Notes under the pieces: generated by a model | The model's input: only the letters and a program-made list of their open reading frames with translations | Databases searched by the model: none | What the model was told of the DNA's origin: nothing | Position numbers and translations under genes: made by a program | NCBI GenBank assembly: GCA_017547995.1 | Contig: JAFYNW010000360.1 | Span: 1-8,901, forward strand | DNA: 8,901 bases | Reading direction: 5' to 3' | Origin: Clostridia bacterium | Lineage (GTDB): Bacteria > Bacillota > Clostridia > Oscillospirales > Butyricicoccaceae | In this document: piece by piece, positions 1-6,302 of the stretch | Layout of the letters: each line of letters starts with the position of its first letter | Numbering within the stretch: the first letter of the stretch is position 1

Positions 1-5
1 AAACT

Positions 6-29
6 GTAGGGGCGAGCATTGCTCGTCCG
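6..29 (+). repeat. GTAGGG-headed palindrome, unit a
   Basis: The unit starts GTAGGGG and ends TCCG. The arms at 10-18 and 20-28 pair over nine positions with one G-T wobble, leaving a one-base turn. It is the first of eight units of this type in the window. No gene overlaps it. The family assignment rests on the shared GTAGGG head and CCG tail around a self-complementary core. Confidence 0.7.
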
Positions 30-40
30 TTTATCCAATC

Positions 41-52
41 CATCGGAGATAC
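41..52 (+). repeat. CATCGSAGATAC word, copy 1
   Basis: CATCGGAGATAC occurs here. Near-identical copies (CATCGCAGATAC) lie at 3810-3821 and 7366-7377, all in intergenic DNA. This copy differs by one base. A further AAC follows shortly after in copies 1 and 2. The function is unknown. Confidence 0.5.
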
Positions 53-58
53 AACAAC

Positions 59-117
59 GTTGCCATCGGCAACACTTCATACACGAAGTGTGCTTCGTTT
101 CTTCACTTGCGGAGCAA
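59..117. repeat. Run of three small hairpins
   Basis: Three short perfect palindromes follow each other. GTTGCC 59-64 pairs with GGCAAC 68-73. ACACTTC 72-78 pairs with GAAGTGT 85-91. TTGC 107-110 pairs with GCAA 114-117. None is followed by a T-run, so they are not intrinsic terminators. They belong to the palindrome-rich, gene-free stretch 1-396. Confidence 0.5.
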
Positions 118-130
118 ACTTAGTTTTATC

Positions 131-182
131 GTAGGGGACGGCGCCCTCGACGTCCCGCGGACAAATCGTGATTTGTCCCTAC
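131..182. repeat. Head-to-head pair of GTAGGG palindromes (BIME-like), copy 1
   Basis: Two units face each other. The + unit begins GTAGGG at 131 and has arms GGGACG 135-140 and CGTCCC 151-156. The - unit begins GTAGGG on the other strand (CCCTAC, 177-182) and has arms GGACAAATC 159-167 and GATTTGTCC 170-178 around a GT turn. They share a central CGCGG. The last 31 bases (152-182) are identical to 3761-3791 in the second pair, while the first hairpin differs. The outer ends form terminal inverted repeats. Confidence 0.75.
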
Positions 183-188
183 GTTTCC

Positions 189-213
189 GTAGGGGAGCCG
201 CTTGCTGCTCCCG
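189..213 (+). repeat. GTAGGG-headed palindrome, unit c
   Basis: The unit starts GTAGGGG and ends CCCG. Arms GGGAGC 193-198 and GCTCCC 207-212 enclose an eight-base loop. It is preceded by TTTCC, exactly as the pair at 3742 is. It starts only seven bases after the first head-to-head pair, so three units are clustered in about 80 bases. Confidence 0.7.
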
Positions 214-216
214 AAA

Positions 217-275
217 GCACGCAGTGCGCCCTATTTAATCGTGCGAAGCACACCACATCATTTTCCGTAGGAAAA
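217..275. repeat. Run of short perfect hairpins
   Basis: GCAC 217-220 pairs with GTGC 224-227. GTGC 241-244 pairs with GCAC 248-251. TTTTCC 261-266 pairs with GGAAAA 270-275. The last has a GTA turn that again gives a GTAGG core. No T-run follows any of them. This is non-coding filler between the GTAGGG units and the ATATCGC array. Confidence 0.45.
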
Positions 276-276
276 T

Positions 277-378
277 ATATCGCATTCATTTATGGATATA
301 TCGCATTTATATATCGCGCACTTCAGTGCATATCGCATCACTGCAGGTGATAACATATCGCATCACTGTAGGTGATAT
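277..378. repeat. ATATCGC-spaced hairpin array upstream of dprA
   Basis: The word ATATCGC occurs five times, starting at 277, 298, 311, 330 and 355. Several copies are followed by a small palindrome: GCACT 318-322 with AGTGC 325-329, ATCAC 337-341 with GTGAT 347-351, and ATCAC 362-366 with GTGAT 372-376. The last two hairpins differ by one loop base, which suggests duplication. The spacing (21, 13, 19, 25) is too irregular for a CRISPR array. It sits directly in front of the dprA ribosome binding site. Confidence 0.6.
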
Positions 379-379
379 C

Positions 380-394
380 TTCAGAAAGGCTGAA
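380..394 (+). promoter_or_regulatory. dprA ribosome binding site in a hairpin loop
   Basis: AAAGG (385-389) lies seven bases before the dprA ATG at 397. It is exactly the loop of a small palindrome, TTCAG 380-384 with CTGAA 390-394. Seeing the site in a loop is direct; any effect on translation is inference. Confidence 0.5.
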
Positions 395-396
395 AA

Positions 397-1446
397 ATGA
401 ATAAATTACTCTATATCAGCCTTGCTGAACAGATGAAGTTCAAGGAGGCTGATGCTCTTGAACTCATCCGCCGTGCAGGCTCAATCGAGGCCCTTTTCCA
501 CGGCGACGGCATGGAATCCATGCTCCTTAAAGACAATCTCACTCAGGCAGAAGCCATAATGGAGTCATGCCTCGAAAAAGATATAAATATAATCACAATT
601 GAAGACCCACGTTATCCAAAGAGCCTCCATAAGCTCTCTGACCCGCCGCTCGTCCTCTATTACAGAGGTATATGGCGCAATCTGGACGAGGGTACTTCCG
701 TTGCCATCGTCGGCCAGCGTAAAGCGACGGCCACAGGCAAAATGCAGGCTGAAAAGTTTGCCAGCGAGCTTGCAGAAAGAAAAATCAACGTCATTTCCGG
801 CCTTGCCGCAGGCATAGACGGAGCCGCCCACAGAGGCGCCATCAAGGCAAATGGCTTCACAGTCGGTGTGCTCGGCACAGGGGCCGACGTATACTATCCT
901 GTCGAAAACGCAGGACTTATGCGCAAAATGGCAAAGGAACACCTTGTCATAAGCGAATTTGCCCCGGGTACAGGGGGCAGACCACAAAACTTCCCTAAAC
1001 GAAACCGCATCGTTGCCGCTCTTTCACGCGGTACGCTTGTCATTGAAGCACAGGTCAAAAGCGGCTCGCTCATCACAGCGCGTCTTGCGCGTGAGCTGGG
1101 GAGGGACGTTTTCGCTCTTGCCAATTTCTCGGAAGGATGCCAGACGCTCATCGCGAAAAATCAGGCTATTCCTGTGAGAGATACAGAGGATATCATCAAC
1201 CGATTCAATAAGCTTGACGGCAAAACGGAGCAGAAAACAGAAAAGAAGCCTGAAAAACCGCTGACCGATGAGGAAACTCAGATTCTCCGTCACATCGCTC
1301 TCGGCAAGGGCAAGGAAGAAATATGCAATATTATGGGTCTGGATATAGTGAAACTGACACGGCGTATAAATATGCTGGAAATCAAGGGCTATATCGTCAA
1401 AACGGGCCATTCAAAATATGAAATAACAGAAAGGGTTGCTAAATGA
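397..1446 (+). CDS. dprA: DNA processing protein DprA (Smf)
   Basis: DprA binds incoming single-stranded DNA in the cytoplasm and loads RecA during natural transformation; many non-competent bacteria also keep it. The 349-residue protein has a helical N-terminal part (about 1-65). The Rossmann-like DprA domain (about 70-265) shows VGQRKA 105-110, SGLAAGID 134-141 and NFPKRNRI 198-205. A Lys/Glu-rich linker (about 272-290) leads to a winged-helix C-terminal domain (about 290-345). Two departures from the usual family pattern are visible: VGSR is VGQR here, and the usual segment with AVPG and GCN.LI is shortened to FALANFSEGCQTLI (239-252). The ATG has AAAGG seven bases upstream. It overlaps topA by four bases (ATGA), so the two are co-transcribed and probably translationally coupled. 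Family identity is secure; recombination-mediator activity is inferred. Confidence 0.95.
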   Translation: MNKLLYISLAEQMKFKEADALELIRRAGSIEALFHGDGMESMLLKDNLTQAEAIMESCLEKDINIITIEDPRYPKSLHKLSDPPLVLYYRGIWRNLDEGTSVAIVGQRKATATGKMQAEKFASELAERKINVISGLAAGIDGAAHRGAIKANGFTVGVLGTGADVYYPVENAGLMRKMAKEHLVISEFAPGTGGRPQNFPKRNRIVAALSRGTLVIEAQVKSGSLITARLARELGRDVFALANFSEGCQTLIAKNQAIPVRDTEDIINRFNKLDGKTEQKTEKKPEKPLTDEETQILRHIALGKGKEEICNIMGLDIVKLTRRINMLEIKGYIVKTGHSKYEITERVAK

Positions 1447-3677
1447 GCATACTTTTGATTGTAGAGTCTCCTGCAAAGGCAAAGACTCTTGTAAAATATC
1501 TCGGAAGCGAATACGTGGTCAAGGCCTCCATGGGCCATCTCCGCGACCTGCCTAAAAAGAAAATAGGCATTGATATAGAAAACGATTTCACACCTGTCTA
1601 TCAGGAAATCGACGGTAAGGACAAGATTATCAGCGACCTCAAGAAGGCATCCGACGAAGCCGACTTCGTATATCTCGCAACCGACCCCGACCGCGAAGGC
1701 GAAGCGATTTCATGGCATCTCAAGGAAATGCTTGAGCTTGACGATGCAAAGACAAAGCGAATCACGTTTAACGAAATTACTAAAAAAGCAGTTACTGAGG
1801 CTGTTGAAAAGCCTCGTGATATAGATATGAATCTTGTCGACGCACAGCAGGGCAGACGAATCCTCGACAGAATCGTAGGCTATCAGCTCTCTCCATTCCT
1901 CTGGAGAAAGGTCCGTCGCGGCCTCTCCGCAGGACGAGTACAGACTGTTGTAACACGTCTTGTCGTCGACAGAGAGCGCGAAATCAATAACTTCAACGCT
2001 GAAGAATACTGGACAATCGACGTCACACTTTCTCAGGACGGCAAGGAATTCGTTTCCCACTTCCACGGCGTTGAAACAGGCAAGCTTGAGCTTCACAATG
2101 CCGAAGAAACACAGGTCATCCTCGATGGCATCGAAGGCAAGGAATATGAAATCAAGTCCATCAAGAATGCCAAGAAGAAAAAGCGCTCCATGCCTCCTTT
2201 CATCACTTCATCACTCCAGCAGGACGCATCCCGTAAGCTTGGCATGACTGCGAAGCGCACTATGGCTGTCGCTCAGGAACTCTATGAAGGTGTTGAAATT
2301 CAGGGAATGGGCGCAACAGGTCTTATCACTTACATGAGAACCGACTCTCTCCGCGTTTCCGATGAGGCAATCCAGGCAGGCAGAGACTTCATCCTCTCCC
2401 GCTTCGGCAAGGAATTCCTTCCTGACAAGCCAAAGGTCTATAAGACAAAGAAGGGTGCGCAGGACGCTCACGAAGCTATCCGTCCAACAAACCCTGCCCT
2501 CACTCCTGAGGAAATCAAGAGAAGCCTTACAAACGACCAGTTCAAGCTTTACAGACTCATCTGGTCCCGCTTCATCGCATCCCAGATGAAGGACGCAACT
2601 TTGGACACAATGTCCATCGACATCGAATGCAACGGCTTTATCTTCCGTTCATCCGGCTCTGTCGTTTCCTTCCCGGGCTATCTCGGCATCTATCAGGAAA
2701 GCTTCGACGAGGCTCAGGAAGAAGAAATGCCATTGCCACCACTCAAGGAAGGCGATAAGCCAAAGCATATCAAGACAGAGGATAAGCAGCACTTCACACA
2801 GCCTCCTGCACGCTATACAGAAGCGTCTCTCATCAAGGCTATGGAAGAACGCGGCATCGGCCGTCCATCCACTTATGCTCCTACAATCTCCATCATCACA
2901 GACCGTGAATACGTGGTCAAGGAAAACAAGACTCTCAAGCCAACACTCCTCGGCGAGGCTGTAACAGACCTTATGGTCGATAAGTTCGCAACTATTGCCG
3001 ATTCCAAGTTTACTGCCGAAATGGAAAACAAGCTTGACGAGGTTGAACACGGCAGAAACTATAAGGACGTATTGCGCGAATTCTATGCAGAGTTCGATGC
3101 GTCCATGAAGCAGGCTGAAAAGGACCTTGAAAAGACAAAAATCAAGGTCAAGGACGAGGTTACAGATACACCATGCCCTAACTGCGGCGAAATGATGGTC
3201 ATCAAGTCATCCCGCTTCGGCAAGTTCCTCGCCTGCCCAAGATACCCTGAATGTAAGACAACAAAGCCGATAACTGAGGATATGAACGTGCCTTGCCCTG
3301 TATGTGGCGCAAAGCTCCTCAAGAAGAAGTCCAAGAGCGGCTATTATTACTACGGCTGTGAAAAGAATCCTGAATGTGAATTTATGACCTGGGATAAGCC
3401 AACGGATAAGAAGTGCCCACAGTGCGGCGGCGTTGTTTACAAGAAGTATACAAAGCTCGAAAAGAAGAATCTCTGCTATACACCAAACTGCGGCTGGGAA
3501 GAGCCACTCGCTACAAAACGCGGCAGAAAGAAGGCCGAAGAAACAGAAGGCGCAGAGGAAAAGAAGACAACGAAGAAACGCACAAGCAAGAAGGCCGATA
3601 TCGCTGAAGCAGCGGCTGAGGTGGCGGCAGAAAAGCCAAAGCGCGGCAGAAAGAAAAAGACGGAAACAGCAGAATAA
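1443..3677 (+). CDS. topA: DNA topoisomerase I (type IA)
   Basis: TopA relaxes negatively supercoiled DNA by nicking one strand through a covalent tyrosine intermediate and passing the other strand. The 744-residue protein starts with a Toprim domain: IVESPAKAK with Glu8, and DPDREGE with Asp81, Asp83 and Glu85, the metal-binding acidic set. The catalytic tyrosine is Tyr297 in TYMRTDS. RPSTYAP lies at 475-480. Three C-terminal four-cysteine zinc fingers follow: Cys578/581/598/604, Cys618/621/639/645 and Cys658/661/678/683. The tail (about 690-744) is Lys/Ala/Glu-rich with RGRKK twice, and probably binds DNA non-specifically. Length and order fit a complete Firmicute TopA. The ATG overlaps the dprA stop and has AAAGGG seven bases upstream. 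No T-run terminator follows the gene. Lysine is coded almost entirely by AAG, as in the other highly expressed genes here. Confidence 0.98.
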   Translation: MSILLIVESPAKAKTLVKYLGSEYVVKASMGHLRDLPKKKIGIDIENDFTPVYQEIDGKDKIISDLKKASDEADFVYLATDPDREGEAISWHLKEMLELDDAKTKRITFNEITKKAVTEAVEKPRDIDMNLVDAQQGRRILDRIVGYQLSPFLWRKVRRGLSAGRVQTVVTRLVVDREREINNFNAEEYWTIDVTLSQDGKEFVSHFHGVETGKLELHNAEETQVILDGIEGKEYEIKSIKNAKKKKRSMPPFITSSLQQDASRKLGMTAKRTMAVAQELYEGVEIQGMGATGLITYMRTDSLRVSDEAIQAGRDFILSRFGKEFLPDKPKVYKTKKGAQDAHEAIRPTNPALTPEEIKRSLTNDQFKLYRLIWSRFIASQMKDATLDTMSIDIECNGFIFRSSGSVVSFPGYLGIYQESFDEAQEEEMPLPPLKEGDKPKHIKTEDKQHFTQPPARYTEASLIKAMEERGIGRPSTYAPTISIITDREYVVKENKTLKPTLLGEAVTDLMVDKFATIADSKFTAEMENKLDEVEHGRNYKDVLREFYAEFDASMKQAEKDLEKTKIKVKDEVTDTPCPNCGEMMVIKSSRFGKFLACPRYPECKTTKPITEDMNVPCPVCGAKLLKKKSKSGYYYYGCEKNPECEFMTWDKPTDKKCPQCGGVVYKKYTKLEKKNLCYTPNCGWEEPLATKRGRKKAEETEGAEEKKTTKKRTSKKADIAEAAAEVAAEKPKRGRKKKTETAE

Positions 3678-3692
3678 ATCTCCACTCTGTAC

Positions 3693-3721
3693 GTCATTCT
3701 GAGTCACAGACGAAGAATCTC
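3693..3721. repeat. CATTCTGAG / CGAAGAATCTC dispersed repeat
   Basis: GTCATTCTGAG is followed after seven bases by CGAAGAATCTC, with ATTCT 3696-3700 complementary to AGAAT 3714-3718. From memory, this imperfect palindrome resembles a very common intergenic repeat (CATTCTGAG...CGAAGAATCT) in many unrelated bacterial genomes. It is 16 bases past the topA stop. No T-run follows, so it is not a standard terminator. Confidence 0.5.
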
Positions 3722-3741
3722 ATTCGGTTTGCACAATTTCC

Positions 3742-3791
3742 GTAGGGGACATTCACGAATGTCCCGCGGACAAATCGTGATTTGTCCCTAC
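3742..3791. repeat. Head-to-head pair of GTAGGG palindromes (BIME-like), copy 2
   Basis: The + unit has GTAGGG at 3742-3747 and perfect nine-base arms, GGGACATTC 3746-3754 and GAATGTCCC 3757-3765, around an AC turn. The - unit ends CCCTAC 3786-3791 and has perfect arms GGACAAATC 3768-3776 and GATTTGTCC 3779-3787 around GT. Bases 3761-3791 are identical to 152-182, but the first hairpin is different. The outer ends are terminal inverted repeats, so the whole could fold as a cruciform with two arms. Confidence 0.8.
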
Positions 3792-3808
3792 ACAATTCGC
3801 AGGGAATG

Positions 3809-3822
3809 GCATCGCAGATACC
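3809..3822 (+). repeat. GCATCGCAGATACC word, copy 2
   Basis: This 14-base word is repeated exactly at 7365-7378, in front of rnc, and nearly so at 41-52. Here it is followed within ten bases by TATTCACTT (3828-3836), which recurs at 3849-3857. All are intergenic. The function is unknown. Confidence 0.6.
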
Positions 3823-3865
3823 GCAACTATTCACTTTTCACTCTTAATTATTCACTTACTACAAC

Positions 3866-3891
3866 GTAGGGTGGGGGCTTGCTCCCACCGC
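3866..3891 (+). repeat. GTAGGG-headed palindrome, unit e
   Basis: The unit starts GTAGGG and ends CCGC. Arms GGTGGG 3870-3875 and CCCACC 3884-3889 extend inward by one G-T and one G-C pair, leaving a CTTG turn. The inner GCTTGCT is shared with unit c at 200-206, although the outer arms differ. Confidence 0.7.
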
Positions 3892-3902
3892 AAAATAAAT
3901 AC

Positions 3903-3928
3903 GTAGGGGAGGTACAGGAACCTCCCGC
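3903..3928 (+). repeat. GTAGGG-headed palindrome, unit f, in the trmFO leader
   Basis: The unit starts GTAGGGG and ends CCCGC. Arms GGGAGGT 3907-3913 and ACCTCCC 3920-3926 are perfect, with a six-base loop. It ends 18 bases before the trmFO ATG and five bases before its ribosome binding site (AAAGGA, 3934-3939). Its arms happen to match the Shine-Dalgarno and anti-Shine-Dalgarno sequences, so an effect on trmFO translation is conceivable but unproven. Confidence 0.7.
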
Positions 3929-3946
3929 ACAAAAAAGGAAACTTAT

Positions 3947-5257
3947 ATGCCAAAAATCAAAGTTATAGGTGCCGGTCTTGCCGGCAGTGAAGCTGCCTGG
4001 CAGCTTGCAAACAGAGGCATCGAGGTCGAGCTTTATGAAATGAAGCCGATTCAGATGACCGAAGCGCATAAATCCCAGTATTTCGGTGAGCTTGTGTGTT
4101 CAAACTCCCTCCGCGGAGCAAGTCTTACCAACGGCGTAGGTCTTCTCAAGGAAGAAATGCGTCAGCTCGGCTCTCTCATTATGGAATGTGCCGATGCAAC
4201 GAAGGTCGAAGCAGGCGGCGCTCTCGCTGTCGACCGCGAAAAGTTCGCAAAAATGATTACAGATAAAATCAGCTCCCACCCAAACATCACAGTAATTCAC
4301 GAGGTTGTGGAAAAAATCCCTGAGGGCGAGGTGATTGTGGCATCCGGTCCGCTTACCTATGGCCCTCTTGCCGACGATATCATTGCCCATCTCGGCGAAG
4401 GCACAGACCTTCATTTCTACGATGCGGCGGCGCCTATCGTAAGCTTCGAAAGCATCGATATGGACAAGGCATACTTTGCCGCACGCTACGACAAGGGCGA
4501 GCCTTCCTATATCAACTGTCCTATGGACAAGGAAACTTACCTTAAGTTTGTTGAAGAGCTTAAAACTGCAGAAGAAGCAGAGGTACACGGCTTTGAGGAC
4601 TCCATGGTCTTCGAAGGCTGTATGCCTGTTGAGGTTATGGCAAGACGAGGCGAGGACACACTGCGCTTCGGCCCTATGAAGCCTGTCGGTCTCCCTGACC
4701 CTAAGACGGGCAAGGAGCCTTATGCCGTCGTTCAGCTCCGTACTGAAAACGAGGAAGGCACTATGTATAATCTCGTCGGCTTCCAGACACATCTCAAGTT
4801 CCCTGAGCAGAAGCGCGTATTCTCCATGATTGGCGGTCTGGAAAATGCATCCTTCCTCCGCTACGGCGTTATGCACAGAAATACCTTTATCAATTCACCG
4901 GGCAATCTCGACGAATTCTACTGCCTTATCAAGGAGCCACGCATCGCCTTTGCAGGTCAGATGACAGGCGTTGAAGGCTACGTGGAATCGGCGGCTTCCG
5001 GCTATTACGCAGGCATCAACAAGGCATTCAAGCTTCTTGGCAAAAAGCCTTTCAAGCTGGATTCCGATACGGCTATGGGTGCTCTTGCGAAATATATCAG
5101 CTCCTACGTGGGCAAAAACTTCCAGCCTATGAACGTCAACTTCGGCATCATCGACAGTCTGCCATTCAAGGTAAAGGATAAACAGGAAAGATATTCTATT
5201 GTGGCTGAAAGAGCCCTTGCAAGCATCAAGCTTGCCAAAATGCGAGGAGGATTTTAA
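3947..5257 (+). CDS. trmFO: Methylenetetrahydrofolate-tRNA-(uracil-5-)-methyltransferase TrmFO
   Basis: TrmFO methylates U54 in the T-loop of tRNA to m5U, using methylenetetrahydrofolate as carbon donor and reduced FAD. The 436-residue protein begins with an FAD-binding Rossmann motif (Gly8, Gly10, Gly13 in [12 protein letters not shown]). [11 protein letters not shown] holds Cys51 and [14 protein letters not shown] holds Cys225. These match the two functional cysteines known in the Bacillus subtilis enzyme (Cys53 and Cys226). The FAD-contacting [16 protein letters not shown] lies near 337-352. Length is normal. The start is set by AAAGGA seven bases upstream. Adjacency to topA is the usual Firmicute order, but xerC, hslVU and codY, which often follow, are replaced here by plsX. 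The stop overlaps the plsX start by one base (TAATG). No convincing promoter was seen in the repeat-filled gap upstream. Confidence 0.97.
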   Translation: MPKIKVIGAGLAGSEAAWQLANRGIEVELYEMKPIQMTEAHKSQYFGELVCSNSLRGASLTNGVGLLKEEMRQLGSLIMECADATKVEAGGALAVDREKFAKMITDKISSHPNITVIHEVVEKIPEGEVIVASGPLTYGPLADDIIAHLGEGTDLHFYDAAAPIVSFESIDMDKAYFAARYDKGEPSYINCPMDKETYLKFVEELKTAEEAEVHGFEDSMVFEGCMPVEVMARRGEDTLRFGPMKPVGLPDPKTGKEPYAVVQLRTENEEGTMYNLVGFQTHLKFPEQKRVFSMIGGLENASFLRYGVMHRNTFINSPGNLDEFYCLIKEPRIAFAGQMTGVEGYVESAASGYYAGINKAFKLLGKKPFKLDSDTAMGALAKYISSYVGKNFQPMNVNFGIIDSLPFKVKDKQERYSIVAERALASIKLAKMRGGF

Positions 5258-6258
5258 TGAAAATTATTCTGGATATGATGGGCAGTGACAACGGTGTCAG
5301 AGCGACAACCGAAGGCGCTGTCATGGCGGCAAACGAGTTCGGCGAAGACCTCGTTCTCGTCGGCAATGAAAATGAAATCAAGGCTGTGCTCAAGGAATTG
5401 GGCGCGGAAAACAACCCTAAGCTGACAGTTGTTCACGCAGACGAGGTTGTTCTTATGGAGGACGATGCTCAGGCTCCTGTCCGCACAAAGAAGAACAGCT
5501 CCATGGCGATCGCTCTCAATATGCTTGCAAACGGCGAAGGCGATGCCGTTGTTTCGGCAGGCTCAACAGGCGCATTCCTCACAGGTGCAACACTCATCGT
5601 AAAGCGTATCCGCGGCATCCGCAGAGCGGCGCTCACACCGATTCTCCCTAACGCAAAGGGCGGCTCTGTTCTCATCGACTGCGGTGCAAACGTTGAATGC
5701 ACGTCTGAAAACCTCTATCAGTTCGGCCTTATGGGCTCTCTCTATGCAGAGCATTATATGGGCATCGAAAGTCCACGCGTTGCCCTTATCAACAACGGTG
5801 CAGAGGAAACAAAGGGTACTTCCGTATATATCGAAACACATCAGCTTCTCAAGGAAGCTCACAAGAACGGCGAAATCAACTTCATCGGCAACGTTGAAGG
5901 CCGTGACGTGCCGCAGGGCGTATGCGACGTTATCGTTGCAGACGGCTTCACAGGCAACATCCTTCTCAAGACAGTCGAAGGCGTTGCAATGTTCTTTATG
6001 AGCGAATTCAAGAAGATTCTCACAGAAACTCCGCTTACAAAGGTGGCAGGCGCTATCGTAAAGCCTGGTATGCGCGCTCTCAAGAAGAGAATGGACTATA
6101 CAGAAATCGGCGGCGCTCCTCTTCTCGGCATCTGCAAGCCTTGTATCAAGGCACACGGCAGCTCTGACGCGAAGGCATTCCGCAGCGCTATCAAGCAGGC
6201 AATCAACTACGCTTCCAGCGGTACTGTGGAAAAGATTGCTGAAAAGCTGGGCAAATAA
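5257..6258 (+). CDS. plsX: Phosphate acyltransferase PlsX
   Basis: PlsX converts acyl-ACP and phosphate into acyl-phosphate, the donor PlsY uses to acylate glycerol-3-phosphate. It works at the inner face of the membrane as a peripheral enzyme. The 333-residue length is typical. Visible family motifs are VSAGSTGAFLTG 99-110, the GGSVLIDCGAN segment 135-144, NGAEETKGT 180-188 and VADGFTGNILLKT 227-239. The N-terminal motif usually written DAMGGD is DMMGSD (6-11), and the usual SAGNTGA is SAGSTGA. Both are mild substitutions in an otherwise normal protein. GAGGAGG (5244-5250), inside the end of trmFO, gives a strong ribosome binding site six bases from the ATG. acpP, the carrier for its substrate, is the next gene but has its own promoter. 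Confidence 0.96.
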   Translation: MKIILDMMGSDNGVRATTEGAVMAANEFGEDLVLVGNENEIKAVLKELGAENNPKLTVVHADEVVLMEDDAQAPVRTKKNSSMAIALNMLANGEGDAVVSAGSTGAFLTGATLIVKRIRGIRRAALTPILPNAKGGSVLIDCGANVECTSENLYQFGLMGSLYAEHYMGIESPRVALINNGAEETKGTSVYIETHQLLKEAHKNGEINFIGNVEGRDVPQGVCDVIVADGFTGNILLKTVEGVAMFFMSEFKKILTETPLTKVAGAIVKPGMRALKKRMDYTEIGGAPLLGICKPCIKAHGSSDAKAFRSAIKQAINYASSGTVEKIAEKLGK

Positions 6259-6273
6259 TTTTTCAAAAAGGTA

Positions 6274-6302
6274 TTTACAAACATAAAAACCTTTGTTATA
6301 CT
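6274..6302 (+). promoter_or_regulatory. SigA-type promoter for acpP
   Basis: The -35 box TTTACA (6274-6279) and the -10 box TATACT (6297-6302) are separated by exactly 17 bases. Each is one mismatch from consensus. Transcription would start near 6309, about 48 bases before the acpP ATG. It lies within the 98-base plsX-acpP gap. Confidence 0.8.

Noticed and set aside
168..350. 60-codon + strand open frame across the palindrome region
   Set aside because: It consists entirely of repeat units and ATATCGC words, has no ribosome binding site, and its protein resembles nothing.
277..378. CRISPR array
   Set aside because: The repeated word is only seven bases, the spacing is irregular, and the intervening segments are themselves palindromes.
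1..396. Riboswitch or T-box leader for dprA
   Set aside because: No conserved T-box or riboswitch core was recognised; the structure is explained by independent short palindromes.
565..987. 140-codon - strand open frame opposite dprA
   Set aside because: It lies inside the conserved Rossmann region of dprA, with no independent support.
4100..4876. 258-codon - strand open frame opposite trmFO
   Set aside because: It is antisense to a secure, conserved gene and arises from that gene's codon bias; it has no motif and no binding site.
5563..6156. 197-codon - strand open frame opposite plsX
   Set aside because: It is a shadow of plsX with no recognisable domain or start signal.
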